A stretch of DNA of 64,000 bases from Clostridia bacterium. Its GTDB lineage: Bacteria > Bacillota > Clostridia > UBA1381. Every line of letters starts with the position of its first letter. The first letter of the stretch is position 1. The stretch lies in the NCBI GenBank assembly GCA_017621875.1, contig JAGASE010000020.1:124001-188000 (forward strand), written 5' to 3'. This document shows positions 9,131 through 17,810 of this stretch, piece after piece. The notes beneath the pieces were generated by a model that saw nothing but the letters and a program-made list of their open reading frames with translations, did no database searches and had not been told where the DNA came from. Made by a program: the position numbers and the translations under genes.

Positions 9131-10039
9131 ATGCATTTTAACGATAGAGAAGAAATAATTGCATTAACGCCGCAATGGAAGGGCGAACGATTCGAGGACG
9201 GAAGACCTAAGGTGGCGGATAAGTACCTCAAAGCATTGAAAAATCTGACTTTAGAGGAAGTATGGAAGCCTATATTTGTAAAGGGCTATGAGAGCCAGTT
9301 TGAGGGAAGACTGCACACACTTCATGATGACGGCAGAAAGCTGATAGGCAGAGCAGTAACAGCTACTTACTGTCCGTACAGACCTGACCTTGATGAGGTT
9401 GTTAAGGATATCGGAAGGTCAGAAAATCGTACAGGGACATATAATCAATGGGTGATAGATAATCTGGTGGAAGGTGATGTCCCTGTTATTGATATGTATG
9501 ATAAAATTTATAAGGGAACATTTTTGGGCGGAAATCTTACAACTGCTCTTAAAAATAAGACGAAGAACGAAAACGGCGGAGCAGTAATCTGGGGCGGTAT
9601 CCGCGATACCGAGCAGATGAAAAAGGTTGAGGATACTCAGGTTTATTACAGAGGTATTGACCCTACGCCTATTCGTGAATTTATTATGACGGGGTATAAT
9701 ACCGTGACAAGGATTGGAAATGCGGTTTGTCTGCCGGGCGATGTTGTTTTTGGTGCAGGCGGCGGAGTTTTGTTTATTCCGAGTCATCTGGTTGAGGAGG
9801 TTGTAGGCGGTGCGGCTAAAACTCAGGTTAAGGATTTATTCGGATTTGAAATGATTGCACTGAATAAGTTCACAACAGCACAAATTGACCGTAATACATG
9901 GACAAAGGAAATGCTTGATTTATTGATGGAATTTATCAAGACAGACGATAGAGCGGCAGAATACCGAGATTTGGATTGGTCAGAGGAGTATGACTTGGCA
10001 ATAAACGGTGACCCGAACGATACACAATCGGCACTTTAA
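9131..10039 (+). CDS. RraA-like aldolase/decarboxylase family protein
   Basis: A 302-residue protein of the RraA/HMG-aldolase fold. Relatives cleave 4-hydroxy-4-methyl-2-oxoglutarate-type compounds or decarboxylate oxaloacetate with a divalent metal. Visible family segments are GRAVTATYCPYRP near residue 77, GGNLTTALKN near 135, and the phosphate or carboxylate loop GAVIWGGIRDTEQM near 155, then PGDVVFGAGGGVLFIP near 205. The protein is longer than stand-alone RraA (about 160), as in many sugar-operon homologs. It sits between the SDR and the KDPG aldolase, with AAGGAG before ATG, so it may perform an alternative retro-aldol step on a sugar-acid intermediate. Confidence 0.78.
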   Translation: MHFNDREEIIALTPQWKGERFEDGRPKVADKYLKALKNLTLEEVWKPIFVKGYESQFEGRLHTLHDDGRKLIGRAVTATYCPYRPDLDEVVKDIGRSENRTGTYNQWVIDNLVEGDVPVIDMYDKIYKGTFLGGNLTTALKNKTKNENGGAVIWGGIRDTEQMKKVEDTQVYYRGIDPTPIREFIMTGYNTVTRIGNAVCLPGDVVFGAGGGVLFIPSHLVEEVVGGAAKTQVKDLFGFEMIALNKFTTAQIDRNTWTKEMLDLLMEFIKTDDRAAEYRDLDWSEEYDLAINGDPNDTQSAL

Positions 10040-10083
10040 TAGTATGCTTTGCCTGATAAAAATTAAGATAACGGAGAAATAAA

Positions 10084-10722
10084 ATGGAAGAGCTTATAAA
10101 TAAAATAACGCAGACGGGGATAATACCCGTAGTAAAAATTGATAATTCCGAAGATGCAGTACCGCTTGCAGAGGCTTTAAAAAACGGCGGACTTGCATGT
10201 GCAGAGATTACCTTTCGTACAGCTGCTGCCGAGGCGGCAATCAGAAAAATATCGGAAAAATATTCCGATTTCTTTATCGGAGCAGGAACAGTTTTGAGCT
10301 GTGAGCAGGCAGACGCTGCAATGAATGCAGGAGCCTCATTTATTGTAAGTCCCGGACTTAATCCTGATGTTGTGAAATATTGCAATCAAAAGGGATACCC
10401 GATTATTCCGGGAGTTTGCACTCCGTCCGAAGTAGAAGCTGCAATCTCTCTTGGACTTACATATCTTAAATTTTTCCCGGCAGAAGCAGCCGGTGGAGTT
10501 AAGATGATAAAAGCTATGGCGGCACCATATACAAAGGTAAGATTTATGCCAACAGGCGGAGTATGTGTAAATAATCTTGCGGACTATCTGAATTGTAAAG
10601 CAGTCTATGCCTGCGGCGGAAGCTGGATGGTTCCGGCAGATAAAATTACAGGCGGAAATTTTGACGAGATAGAACAGCTTACAAGGCAAGCAGTAGAGCT
10701 TTTAAAGGAGATACGAGCATGA
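10084..10722 (+). CDS. eda: KDPG/KHG aldolase family (2-keto-3-deoxy sugar-acid aldolase)
   Basis: A class I aldolase of 212 residues that splits 2-keto-3-deoxy-6-phosphogluconate-like compounds into pyruvate and an aldehyde phosphate. The Schiff-base lysine is Lys129 (YLKFFPAEA), and the proton-shuttle region is Glu41 and Arg45 in AEITFRT. The phosphate loop is FMPTGGV near residue 157. GAGTVL near 62 and SPGLNPDVV near 88 are also typical. It overlaps the kinase start by four bases (ATGA). With the kinase it forms the last steps of an Entner-Doudoroff-like route. Confidence 0.92.
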   Translation: MEELINKITQTGIIPVVKIDNSEDAVPLAEALKNGGLACAEITFRTAAAEAAIRKISEKYSDFFIGAGTVLSCEQADAAMNAGASFIVSPGLNPDVVKYCNQKGYPIIPGVCTPSEVEAAISLGLTYLKFFPAEAAGGVKMIKAMAAPYTKVRFMPTGGVCVNNLADYLNCKAVYACGGSWMVPADKITGGNFDEIEQLTRQAVELLKEIRA

Positions 10723-11741
10723 AAAGAGTAGTTACATTCGGAGAAATAATGTTAAGACTTGCACCTAACGGTTATTACAGATTTTTTCAAAATGACCAGA
10801 TGCAGGCAACATTTGGCGGCGGCGAGGCAAATGTTGCGGTTAGCCTTGCGAATTACGGATTTGACAGTGTGTATGTCACAAAGCTGCCTAAGCACGCAAT
10901 CGGAGAAGCGGCGGTAAACAGCTTGAGATATTTTGGCGTAGATACCTCAAAAATTGTCCGCGGCGGTGACAGAGTCGGAATATATTACCTTGAAAAGGGA
11001 GCGTCACAGCGTGGCTCGGTTTGTATTTATGACAGAGCACATTCTGCAATTCATAATGCTGATATTGACGATTTTGATTGGGATGATATATTTGAAGGTG
11101 CGGATTGGTTTCATTTTACCGGAATTACACCTGCACTCGGAGAGAATGTTGTTGAGATTTGCAAGAAAGCATGTATGGCTGCGAAGGCTAAGGGCGTAAA
11201 AATTTCCTGCGACCTTAATTATCGCGGTAAATTATGGACAAGAGACGAGGCAAGAAAATCAATGACCGAGCTTTGTCAATATGTAGATGTGTGCATTTCA
11301 AATGAAGAGGACGCAAAAGATGTTTTCGGAATTGAAGCAGAGGGGACAGATATTTACGGCGGTAAGCTTAATCATGAGGGCTATAAAAGCGTCGCAAAAC
11401 AGCTTTCAGATAAATTCGGGTTTGAAAAGGTGGCAATAACCTTAAGAACTTCAATTTCCGCAAACGATAACGACTGGGCTGGTATGCTTTATGACGGTGA
11501 TGATTACTATTTTTCCAAATCATATCATTTGCATATAGTGGACCGTGTTGGAGGCGGAGATTCCTTTGGTGCAGGCTTAATTTATTCGCTGCTATCGGGA
11601 AAAACCACAAAGGAAGCAATAGAATTTGCTGTTGCCGCGTCTGCATTAAAGCACACTGTAGAGGGTGATTATAACAGAGTATCGGTTGCAGAGGTTGAAA
11701 AGCTTGCAGGTGGTGACGGTTCGGGAAGAGTACAAAGATAA
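10719..11741 (+). CDS. kdgK: PfkB-family sugar kinase, probable 2-keto-3-deoxygluconate kinase
   Basis: A ribokinase/PfkB-fold kinase of 340 residues. N-terminal substrate contacts are suggested by TFGEIMLRL and the FGGGEANVAVSLANYG motif (PfkB signature 1 region). The C-terminal signature DRVGGGDSFGAG holds the catalytic base Asp281. Its length and SRYFF-like start (YYRFFQNDQM) are those of KDG kinases. ATGA coupling to the aldolase argues that its product is the aldolase substrate. The exact sugar acid (KDG or a stereoisomer) is not certain. Confidence 0.87.
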   Translation: MKRVVTFGEIMLRLAPNGYYRFFQNDQMQATFGGGEANVAVSLANYGFDSVYVTKLPKHAIGEAAVNSLRYFGVDTSKIVRGGDRVGIYYLEKGASQRGSVCIYDRAHSAIHNADIDDFDWDDIFEGADWFHFTGITPALGENVVEICKKACMAAKAKGVKISCDLNYRGKLWTRDEARKSMTELCQYVDVCISNEEDAKDVFGIEAEGTDIYGGKLNHEGYKSVAKQLSDKFGFEKVAITLRTSISANDNDWAGMLYDGDDYYFSKSYHLHIVDRVGGGDSFGAGLIYSLLSGKTTKEAIEFAVAASALKHTVEGDYNRVSVAEVEKLAGGDGSGRVQR

Positions 11742-11751
11742 GGGATTTATT

Positions 11752-12330
11752 ATGAACATTAATGATGTGTTAAAGTCAAGACGTACAATCAGAAAGTTTA
11801 AACAGACACCGCTTTCGGGAGAGCAGCTTATGCGATATATTGATGCAGCACGTGTTGCTCCGTCAGCTGCGAATCTTCAGCCGCTTAAATATATAGCTGT
11901 AAAAAACACAGAAATGGTAGAAAAGATTTTTGGATTGGTTAAATGGGCGGGATATCTTGCATCGGAGTACAATCCTAAAGAGGACGAGCGACCGACTGCA
12001 TATATCGCAGTTTGTGCAGATACAGCTGTTCGCAAAGCCGGCTATGAAATTGATGTGGGTGCGGCAGTGGAAAACCTGATTCTTTCTGCATTTTCCGACG
12101 GAGTTGGTGCATGCTGGATGGGGGCTGTAGACAGGCCGAAAATCAGCGAGCTTTTAGGCTTGCCTGAAAATCTGGTGCTTTCATGCGTTGTGGCTCTTGG
12201 GTATCCGGCAGAACAACCCAAGGAAGTAAAGGTGACAGATGGAAATATTAAATACTATCTGAACGAAGAAAATACCCTTTGTGTGCCAAAGCGTGATTTG
12301 GAAGATGTAATAATTAAAATATATGACTGA
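11752..12330 (+). CDS. Nitroreductase-family flavoprotein
   Basis: About 192 residues of the FMN-binding nitroreductase fold. The N-terminus SRRTIRKFKQTPLS carries the usual R-R-(S/T)-x-R FMN phosphate contacts, PSAANLQP follows near residue 37, and GACWMGAVDRPKI near 118. The ATG at 11752 lies ten bases after the kinase stop; a longer in-frame start would overlap the kinase gene by nearly 80 bases and is not preferred. It is last in the operon, before a terminator. The role beside sugar-acid genes is unknown; redox recycling is possible. Confidence 0.8.
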   Translation: MNINDVLKSRRTIRKFKQTPLSGEQLMRYIDAARVAPSAANLQPLKYIAVKNTEMVEKIFGLVKWAGYLASEYNPKEDERPTAYIAVCADTAVRKAGYEIDVGAAVENLILSAFSDGVGACWMGAVDRPKISELLGLPENLVLSCVVALGYPAEQPKEVKVTDGNIKYYLNEENTLCVPKRDLEDVIIKIYD

Positions 12331-12342
12331 TAGTAATATTTT

Positions 12343-12377
12343 AAAAGCAGGATACAATTTGTATACCTGCTTTTAAG
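12343..12377 (+). terminator. Terminator after the sugar-acid operon
   Basis: AAAAGCAGG and CCTGCTTTT pair, with TA-rich inner bases, followed by T/A-rich sequence. It lies 12 bases after the nitroreductase stop. A short U run makes it a moderate terminator. Confidence 0.6.
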
Positions 12378-12430
12378 CTATATGGCGGTTTATATACATG
12401 AAAAGTAGAGATATTTAATTCATAAAAATA

Positions 12431-12505
12431 TTGCATTTATCACGCTTTTATGCTATAATTACTACAAAAAATGGACGTGCAAACAAAAGGAGTATATGCT
12501 ATAAT
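12431..12505 (+). promoter_or_regulatory. Promoter and conserved operator-like element before GH38 gene
   Basis: The element ACAAAAAATGGACGTGCAAA (ends 12483) is followed after exactly 11 bases by the extended -10 TATGCTATAAT (12495-12505). The same element and spacing occur before the ABC importer at 16328. It contains the dyad TGnACGTnCA and covers the -35 position, which suits an activator site. A second possible promoter, TTGCAT, 17 bases, TATAAT, lies just upstream (-10 at 12454-12459). The conserved geometry favours the downstream -10. Confidence 0.65.
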
Positions 12506-12546
12506 TTAGCTAAAATAGACAGAAATATTTGAGTAGGTGAATAGAA

Positions 12547-15219
12547 ATGAAAAATGTACATATTATATCGCATTCGCATTGGGACAGGGAATGGTATATG
12601 CCATTTGAATATCACAGAGCATATTTGGTTAAGCTGATTGACGATTGTCTGGAGCTGTTTGAAAAGGATAAGGATTTTAAAGGCTTTCATTTAGACGGTC
12701 ATACAATTTTGGTTGAGGATTACCTCGAAATCAAGCCCGAAAACGAAGAACTGATTAAAAAATATGTTTCCGAAGGGCGTTTTGCAATGGGACCGTGGTA
12801 TGTTTTGCAGGACGAGTTTTTAACGAGCAGTGAAGCAAATATCAGAAATCTGCTGGTTGGTATAAGCATAGCAGAAAAATTCGGAAAGGTAACGCCTATA
12901 GGATATTTCCCGGATTCCTTTGGAAATGTGGGACAAATGCCGCAGATTTTGAAACAGGCAGGAATGAAGGCAATCGCCTTTGGCAGAGGAGTTAAGCCTA
13001 CCGGAATGAATAACAGTGTTTCTGACGGGTATAACTCACAGTTTTCCGAGCTTTACTGGCAGTCCCCTGACGGAAGTACGCTTCCTGCAATACTTTTTGC
13101 AAACTGGTATAATAACGGTATGGAGCTGCCTGAGGACGGAAACAAGGAGTATTGGGAGAAAAAGCTGGAAGGCGTTGAAAGATATGCGTCAACCGATGAG
13201 CTTTTGCTGATGAACGGCTGTGACCATCAGCCGGTACAGAAAAATCTGACTTCGGCAATCAATGCGGCAAAGGAGAACAATCCCGAATATAACTTTATTC
13301 ATTCAAGCTTTGAAAAATATGCTGAGGCACTGGCAAAAGCACTTCCCGAAAGTCTTTCAACCATACAGGGCGAGCTTATCGGACAGGACACCGACGGCTG
13401 GTTTACTCTCGTGAACACCTGCTCATCTCATGTGGATTTGAAGGTGATGAACAGAAATGGTGAGATACTGCTTGAAAATGCGGCAGAGCCTCTGTCGGTA
13501 ATAGCAGCACAGCTCGGAAAAAAATATCCTCATGAAATGCTTCTTTATTCGTGGAAAACTCTTATGCAGAATCATCCGCATGACAGCATCTGCGGCTGCA
13601 GCTGTGACGAAGTAAATGATGAGATGCGTACAAGATTTATAAAAAGCAGACAAGCAGCCGAAGCTGTTATAAAGGATAATCTTAAATATATCGCACAGCA
13701 CATAGACAAATCGGGCTTTGACGGCTGCGATGCAGTATTTACCGTTATAAATACCTTTGGAAAGAAAAGATGCGGTATTGTATCTGCCGATGTTGATGTG
13801 AGAAGATTTTACGGCTCGGCAGGGCTTCGCAATTCGGCAGGCGAGATAAAGAAAACGTTATATACGGGCGAATACGAGCTTGTTGACGAAAGCGGAAATG
13901 TTGTTTCATGTACGTCTTCCGATGCAAGGCTGAGATTTGGATACGATTTACCTGAGGACAGATTCAGACAGCCGTATATGGCAGAAACAGTTACAATTAC
14001 TTTTGAAGCCTGCGATATTCCTGCTATGGGATATAAGGTATACGGAATCAGAAAGAAAGCATCAGCAGAGAAGACAAAAAGCCTCGTAAAAGAAGCAAAT
14101 ACTATGGAAAACGATTACATCAAGGTGCTTATAAATACAGATGGTACTGTTGATGTAACAGATAAGAGTACAAAAAGAACGTTTTCAGGATTATTGCGTC
14201 TTGAGGACGTCGGCGATATTGGCACTGAATATACATTTATTCCCGCACAGGGCGATACTCCGATTCTTTCGGGCAATACACCTGCGGAAATTGAGCTTGT
14301 AAAAAATGAGGAATTTTTGGCTGAATATAAGGTTACAGTTTCTGTTACAATACCTAAGTCTGCCGACAAGACTGCTATAGAAGAAAAAAGCGTATTTATT
14401 GAAGGCAGAGCACGCCAAGGAAAAAGAGACAATGAAACCGTAACTATGCCGATAACCTTTTACATTTCTCTCTCTGAAAATTCAAAGAGACTTGATGTAA
14501 AATGCGAATTTGAAAATACGGCAAAGGATCACCGTCTGCGGGTATTGTTCCCAACAGGACTGGAGTGTACCAAACACAAGGCGGAATCGGTATTTGAGGC
14601 AGCCGAGAGAAATAATGTGCATAAGCCATGCTGGACATATCCAAGCGGCTGTGAGCATCAGCAGGGATTTGTTATGATGCAGGATTCGTCTGCAGGACTT
14701 GCGGTTGCGAACATCGGCTTGTATGAATATGAAATAACCGGCGATAACAGCATTGCGGTTACTTTGGTGCGTGCAGTGGCAGAATTGGGCGACTGGGGCG
14801 TGTTCCCGACAGAGCTTTCGCAGCAGCAGAAGAAGCTGGCGCTTGAATTTGCGATAATTCCGTTCGGCTCGGAAAATGATGCGTACACAGAAGCAGCGTC
14901 TTTCCAGAATCGTATGTGCAATGTGCAGGTTGTTGACAATACTTCTGCAGATTATCGCAATAACCAATTTGTGTGGTCGGGAGACAGCCTGCGTCTTACC
15001 TGCTTTAAGGCAGCACAGGACAGCGATGACATAATAATGCGTTGGGTGAACTATTCGGATAAGGAGCAAAAGCTTGTTATAGATAAAACCGAATGGATTG
15101 ATAATCTTTATGCAAGTAATGTTATTGAGAAAAAGGGAGAAGTACTTAAATATACAAACGGAAGCTGGGAAATTACCGTAAAGCCGTTTGAAATAGTCAC
15201 CTTCGGTTGTGCAAAATAA
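12547..15219 (+). CDS. Alpha-mannosidase, GH38
   Basis: A cytosolic retaining alpha-mannosidase of 890 residues. The N-terminal zinc motif SHSHWDREW holds His11 and Asp13, the predicted nucleophile is Asp123 in FPDSFGNVGQ, and NHPHDSICGCSCDEV near residue 342 supplies another zinc ligand. A long beta-sandwich half follows, with LDVKCEFENTAKDHRLRVLF near 660. No signal peptide. It differs clearly from the other GH38 pair in the window (40436 and 56852), so it likely serves another alpha-mannoside. It is transcribed alone from the conserved promoter element and ends at strong terminators. Confidence 0.92.
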   Translation: MKNVHIISHSHWDREWYMPFEYHRAYLVKLIDDCLELFEKDKDFKGFHLDGHTILVEDYLEIKPENEELIKKYVSEGRFAMGPWYVLQDEFLTSSEANIRNLLVGISIAEKFGKVTPIGYFPDSFGNVGQMPQILKQAGMKAIAFGRGVKPTGMNNSVSDGYNSQFSELYWQSPDGSTLPAILFANWYNNGMELPEDGNKEYWEKKLEGVERYASTDELLLMNGCDHQPVQKNLTSAINAAKENNPEYNFIHSSFEKYAEALAKALPESLSTIQGELIGQDTDGWFTLVNTCSSHVDLKVMNRNGEILLENAAEPLSVIAAQLGKKYPHEMLLYSWKTLMQNHPHDSICGCSCDEVNDEMRTRFIKSRQAAEAVIKDNLKYIAQHIDKSGFDGCDAVFTVINTFGKKRCGIVSADVDVRRFYGSAGLRNSAGEIKKTLYTGEYELVDESGNVVSCTSSDARLRFGYDLPEDRFRQPYMAETVTITFEACDIPAMGYKVYGIRKKASAEKTKSLVKEANTMENDYIKVLINTDGTVDVTDKSTKRTFSGLLRLEDVGDIGTEYTFIPAQGDTPILSGNTPAEIELVKNEEFLAEYKVTVSVTIPKSADKTAIEEKSVFIEGRARQGKRDNETVTMPITFYISLSENSKRLDVKCEFENTAKDHRLRVLFPTGLECTKHKAESVFEAAERNNVHKPCWTYPSGCEHQQGFVMMQDSSAGLAVANIGLYEYEITGDNSIAVTLVRAVAELGDWGVFPTELSQQQKKLALEFAIIPFGSENDAYTEAASFQNRMCNVQVVDNTSADYRNNQFVWSGDSLRLTCFKAAQDSDDIIMRWVNYSDKEQKLVIDKTEWIDNLYASNVIEKKGEVLKYTNGSWEITVKPFEIVTFGCAK

Positions 15220-15233
15220 TGAATAAGCTAATA

Positions 15234-15273
15234 AAAATCTGTTGACATATTTGATTTGTCAGCAGATTTTTTT
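15234..15273 (+). terminator. Rho-independent terminator after GH38 gene
   Basis: AAATCTGTTGACA and TGTCAGCAGATTT pair with one mismatch, followed by a run of T. It sits 15 bases after the mannosidase stop. Confidence 0.8.
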
Positions 15274-15280
15274 AATTTAA

Positions 15281-15317
15281 AATGAGTATGCAGAAAGCAT
15301 ACTCATTGGATTTTTTT
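15281..15317. terminator. Second hairpin, bidirectional terminator
   Basis: AATGAGTATGC and GCATACTCATT form a perfect 11-bp stem with loop AGAAA, followed by seven T on the plus strand and T-rich sequence on the minus strand. It separates the convergent mannosidase and phosphoesterase genes. Confidence 0.8.
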
Positions 15318-15319
15318 AA

Positions 15320-16099
15320 TTATACTCTTTTGTATTCGGTTGAAAAACCGTTTTCCAAATCAAGTATTCTGTATCCGCGGTTTGGTGCATCTGCACTACA
15401 GCCTGCACTGTAGGAAAAATCACCGCAATAGAAAACCGGCAGATTACGCCATTCACTTCCTAAAATAACAGTGTTAGACCTATGTGTATGACCTGTGAAA
15501 GCACATATAATGCGGTCGTTTTCGGAGATTATTTTCTTTAATTCTTCACTTTCCTGTTCAGGATAAATGTCGTGAGCACAAAGTATAATTTTTTTGTCGC
15601 TGTGCGTCTTTATGGCAGCCTTCAAAAGCTCGGTATCAATACCTGTATATGTACCGTCGCTATGATCTGTAGGGTCGAGGTCACCGCCGAAGGTATCGCA
15701 CATCAAAAATACATAGTCGTCGTATACAACGGAAAATTGTCTCGGAAATTCGGTTATTTCCTTCCATTTTTCATTTCCGTATTGCTCGTGATTTCCGGGT
15801 ATCAGATAGGTCTTTACAGGAAATTTCGGATATATCTCTCTCATAAAATTTTGGGTATTGCTGACGGGAGGATTATTAAGATATGAGCCGCCCTCGCCCC
15901 ATGCCCAAAAATCCAGTGAATAATCACCAAGACATAAAATCATGTCAAACGGCTTTTGCTCATATTCATTATTTATGCTTTCGCATAGCATTTTCATTCT
16001 GTCTTCATTAACTGTTTTGTGCCATACGTGGTCGCAGTAATGAACATCTGTGACTATTAAAATCCTTTTATTATCTGATTTTTCACATACATAATCCAT
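15320..16099 (-). CDS. Metallophosphoesterase (calcineurin-like)
   Basis: About 259 residues of the calcineurin-like phosphoesterase fold, with no signal peptide. Metal-binding motifs appear in order: VTDVHY near residue 16, LGDYSLDF near 55, PGNHEQYG near 101, CAHDIYP near 177 and FTGHTHRSN near 202. This set indicates a two-metal phosphoesterase. The ATG at 16099 follows AAGGAAGG; an upstream ATG at 16162 has no box. It stands alone, divergent from the importer operon. The natural substrate is unknown. Confidence 0.85.
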   Translation of the reverse strand: MDYVCEKSDNKRILIVTDVHYCDHVWHKTVNEDRMKMLCESINNEYEQKPFDMILCLGDYSLDFWAWGEGGSYLNNPPVSNTQNFMREIYPKFPVKTYLIPGNHEQYGNEKWKEITEFPRQFSVVYDDYVFLMCDTFGGDLDPTDHSDGTYTGIDTELLKAAIKTHSDKKIILCAHDIYPEQESEELKKIISENDRIICAFTGHTHRSNTVILGSEWRNLPVFYCGDFSYSAGCSADAPNRGYRILDLENGFSTEYKRV

Positions 16100-16241
16100 A
16101 TTGATAACCTTCCTTATGTAAATTTCTCCACTAATGATATAATAAAACTTATAGAAAGTCAATGGATTTTTTTTGGTTCTACAATTAGTGGATAATAGTG
16201 TGTTTTACATGAGTAAATGGTGTTTTTGAGTTGTCTTATTG

Positions 16242-16293
16242 TAAAATTGCTACAAAAAATGGACGTGCAAAAGCCAAATACCTATGTTACAAT
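16242..16293 (+). promoter_or_regulatory. Promoter and conserved operator-like element before ABC importer
   Basis: The element ACAAAAAATGGACGTGCAAA (ends 16271) is followed after 11 bases by TATGTTACAAT (16283-16293), matching the arrangement at 12462-12505. No good -35 hexamer is present, which supports activator dependence. The ATG of the binding-protein gene is 34 bases downstream. Confidence 0.65.
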
Positions 16294-16327
16294 AATTACA
16301 TAAAATAAATTTTTTGGAGGTATATTT

Positions 16328-17731
16328 ATGAACAAGAAAAAAATACTGTCACTGGTGATGAGTATAGTTATGACCGGCACGCTGCTTGCGAGCTGCGGAG
16401 GCGGAACACAAAATGCTTCGACAGACGAAGATGTTACAGTTATATCGCTGTGGGTAAATAATTCACACAGCAAATCCGTTATGGATGAACTGGTAAATGA
16501 GTGGAATAACACAACGGGTAAGGAAAAGGGAATCAAAATTGACTATGTTGTAAAGGGTGATGACTACACAAGTCAGCTGGAGATGGCACTAAATGCGGAT
16601 AATCCGCCGGATATTTTCTTAAAGGGTGCAAATGCCAAAAATGTTGAAAATGGAGTTGTTGCAACGCTTACAGATTATCCTAAAGCAGTAGAGTGGCTAA
16701 AGAACTATGAAGGTTACATTGAATACTACAGCAATCCGTATTACAAGGGTGAACAAAAAATAGTTACAGTTCCAAAGGGCGTAGGCGTATACGGATTGGT
16801 TTATAATAAGGACATGTTTAAGGCTGCCGGAATCGTGGACGAAAACGGAGAGGCAAAGCCGCCTAAGACATACGCTGAAATGATAGAATATGCCAAGAAG
16901 CTGACAAACCCCGAAAAGAAGGAATACGGAATTATATTCCCGGTTAAATGGAGCGGATGGACCACTACCGACATTATTTATCCGGCTTTAGTGAGCGGCG
17001 GAAAAAATTCCGGATATGACAGAAAGACAGGAACGTTTGATTACAGCGATATTGCTCCTATCATGAATGCAATACTGCAGATAAAGCATGACGGAAGTTG
17101 CTATCCGGGTGCAGAAAGCTTGGATAATGACCCGGCAAGAGCACTGTTTGCCGAGGGAAGAATCGGTATGAAGTTTTCCGGTGACTATGATGTTGGCGTG
17201 TTCACAAACCAGTTCCCGGCTAAATGCGACTGGGGTGTTGTTGAATATCCGTCCGAAAATGCTGATGTAAGATACAAAAATCCTATGATTTACACCGAAG
17301 GCGGTGTTATCAGTACAAAGGCTATAGAGCGTGTAGGCTTTGAAAAGGTATTTGAGGTTTATAAATGGTTTAACAGTGACGAGCTTGTTCGTGAGCTTTA
17401 TAAGGAAGGCTTAATAATTCCTTATAAGTATGATATTTATGAGGACATTGTAGATGAATGTAAGATGCCGCAGATTGCAGAATTTGCGAAGATTACAGAA
17501 AACGGTGCAAACGTTATGGCTAACATCAACTCAAGACCTGAGGGCTTTACAGGTCAGAGCATACAGTCACTTTGTGCAAATGATTTCTGGTATGAGAAAA
17601 AGCCGATTGAAGAAACCCTTGCCGAATACAGCAAGGCTTGTACAGAGGGTATTGCTACATATATTGAAGAAAATCCCGACTATGATACATCACCGTTTAT
17701 CGATCCTGATTGGGATATAAGACTCAAATAA
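16328..17731 (+). CDS. Sugar ABC transporter substrate-binding lipoprotein
   Basis: A 467-residue extracellular solute-binding protein (family 1 type). A lipoprotein signal with lipobox LLASC near residue 23 is followed by a polar linker, so it is tethered to the outer face of the membrane. The mature domain contains the hinge-type segments VYGLVYNKDMFKAAGI and AEGRIGMKFSGDYDVG. It is followed by two permease genes. No ATP-binding subunit is in the window, so a shared MsmX-type ATPase elsewhere is likely. Probable cargo is an oligosaccharide that feeds the GH30 and GH38 enzymes; the link is inferred from neighbours and the shared promoter element. Confidence 0.92.
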   Translation: MNKKKILSLVMSIVMTGTLLASCGGGTQNASTDEDVTVISLWVNNSHSKSVMDELVNEWNNTTGKEKGIKIDYVVKGDDYTSQLEMALNADNPPDIFLKGANAKNVENGVVATLTDYPKAVEWLKNYEGYIEYYSNPYYKGEQKIVTVPKGVGVYGLVYNKDMFKAAGIVDENGEAKPPKTYAEMIEYAKKLTNPEKKEYGIIFPVKWSGWTTTDIIYPALVSGGKNSGYDRKTGTFDYSDIAPIMNAILQIKHDGSCYPGAESLDNDPARALFAEGRIGMKFSGDYDVGVFTNQFPAKCDWGVVEYPSENADVRYKNPMIYTEGGVISTKAIERVGFEKVFEVYKWFNSDELVRELYKEGLIIPYKYDIYEDIVDECKMPQIAEFAKITENGANVMANINSRPEGFTGQSIQSLCANDFWYEKKPIEETLAEYSKACTEGIATYIEENPDYDTSPFIDPDWDIRLK

Positions 17732-17741
17732 TTCTATAATG

Positions 17742-17772
17742 GTGTGCTTTATCCAAAACGGATAAAGCACAC
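17742..17772. terminator. Perfect 13-bp hairpin between binding protein and permease genes
   Basis: GTGTGCTTTATCC and GGATAAAGCACAC flank loop AAAAC. No U tract follows. Such hairpins often protect the binding-protein mRNA or weaken readthrough, giving more binding protein than permease. Confidence 0.65.
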
Positions 17773-17810
17773 GCTATGAAATGAATGCATAAAGAAAGGC
17801 GTGAAAAAGA

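Noticed and set aside
14482-15069. Long open frame of 195 codons on the minus strand within the GH38 gene
   Set aside because: It lies wholly inside a conserved gene on the other strand, has no ribosome site and a composition of shadow type (many Cys, His, Arg).
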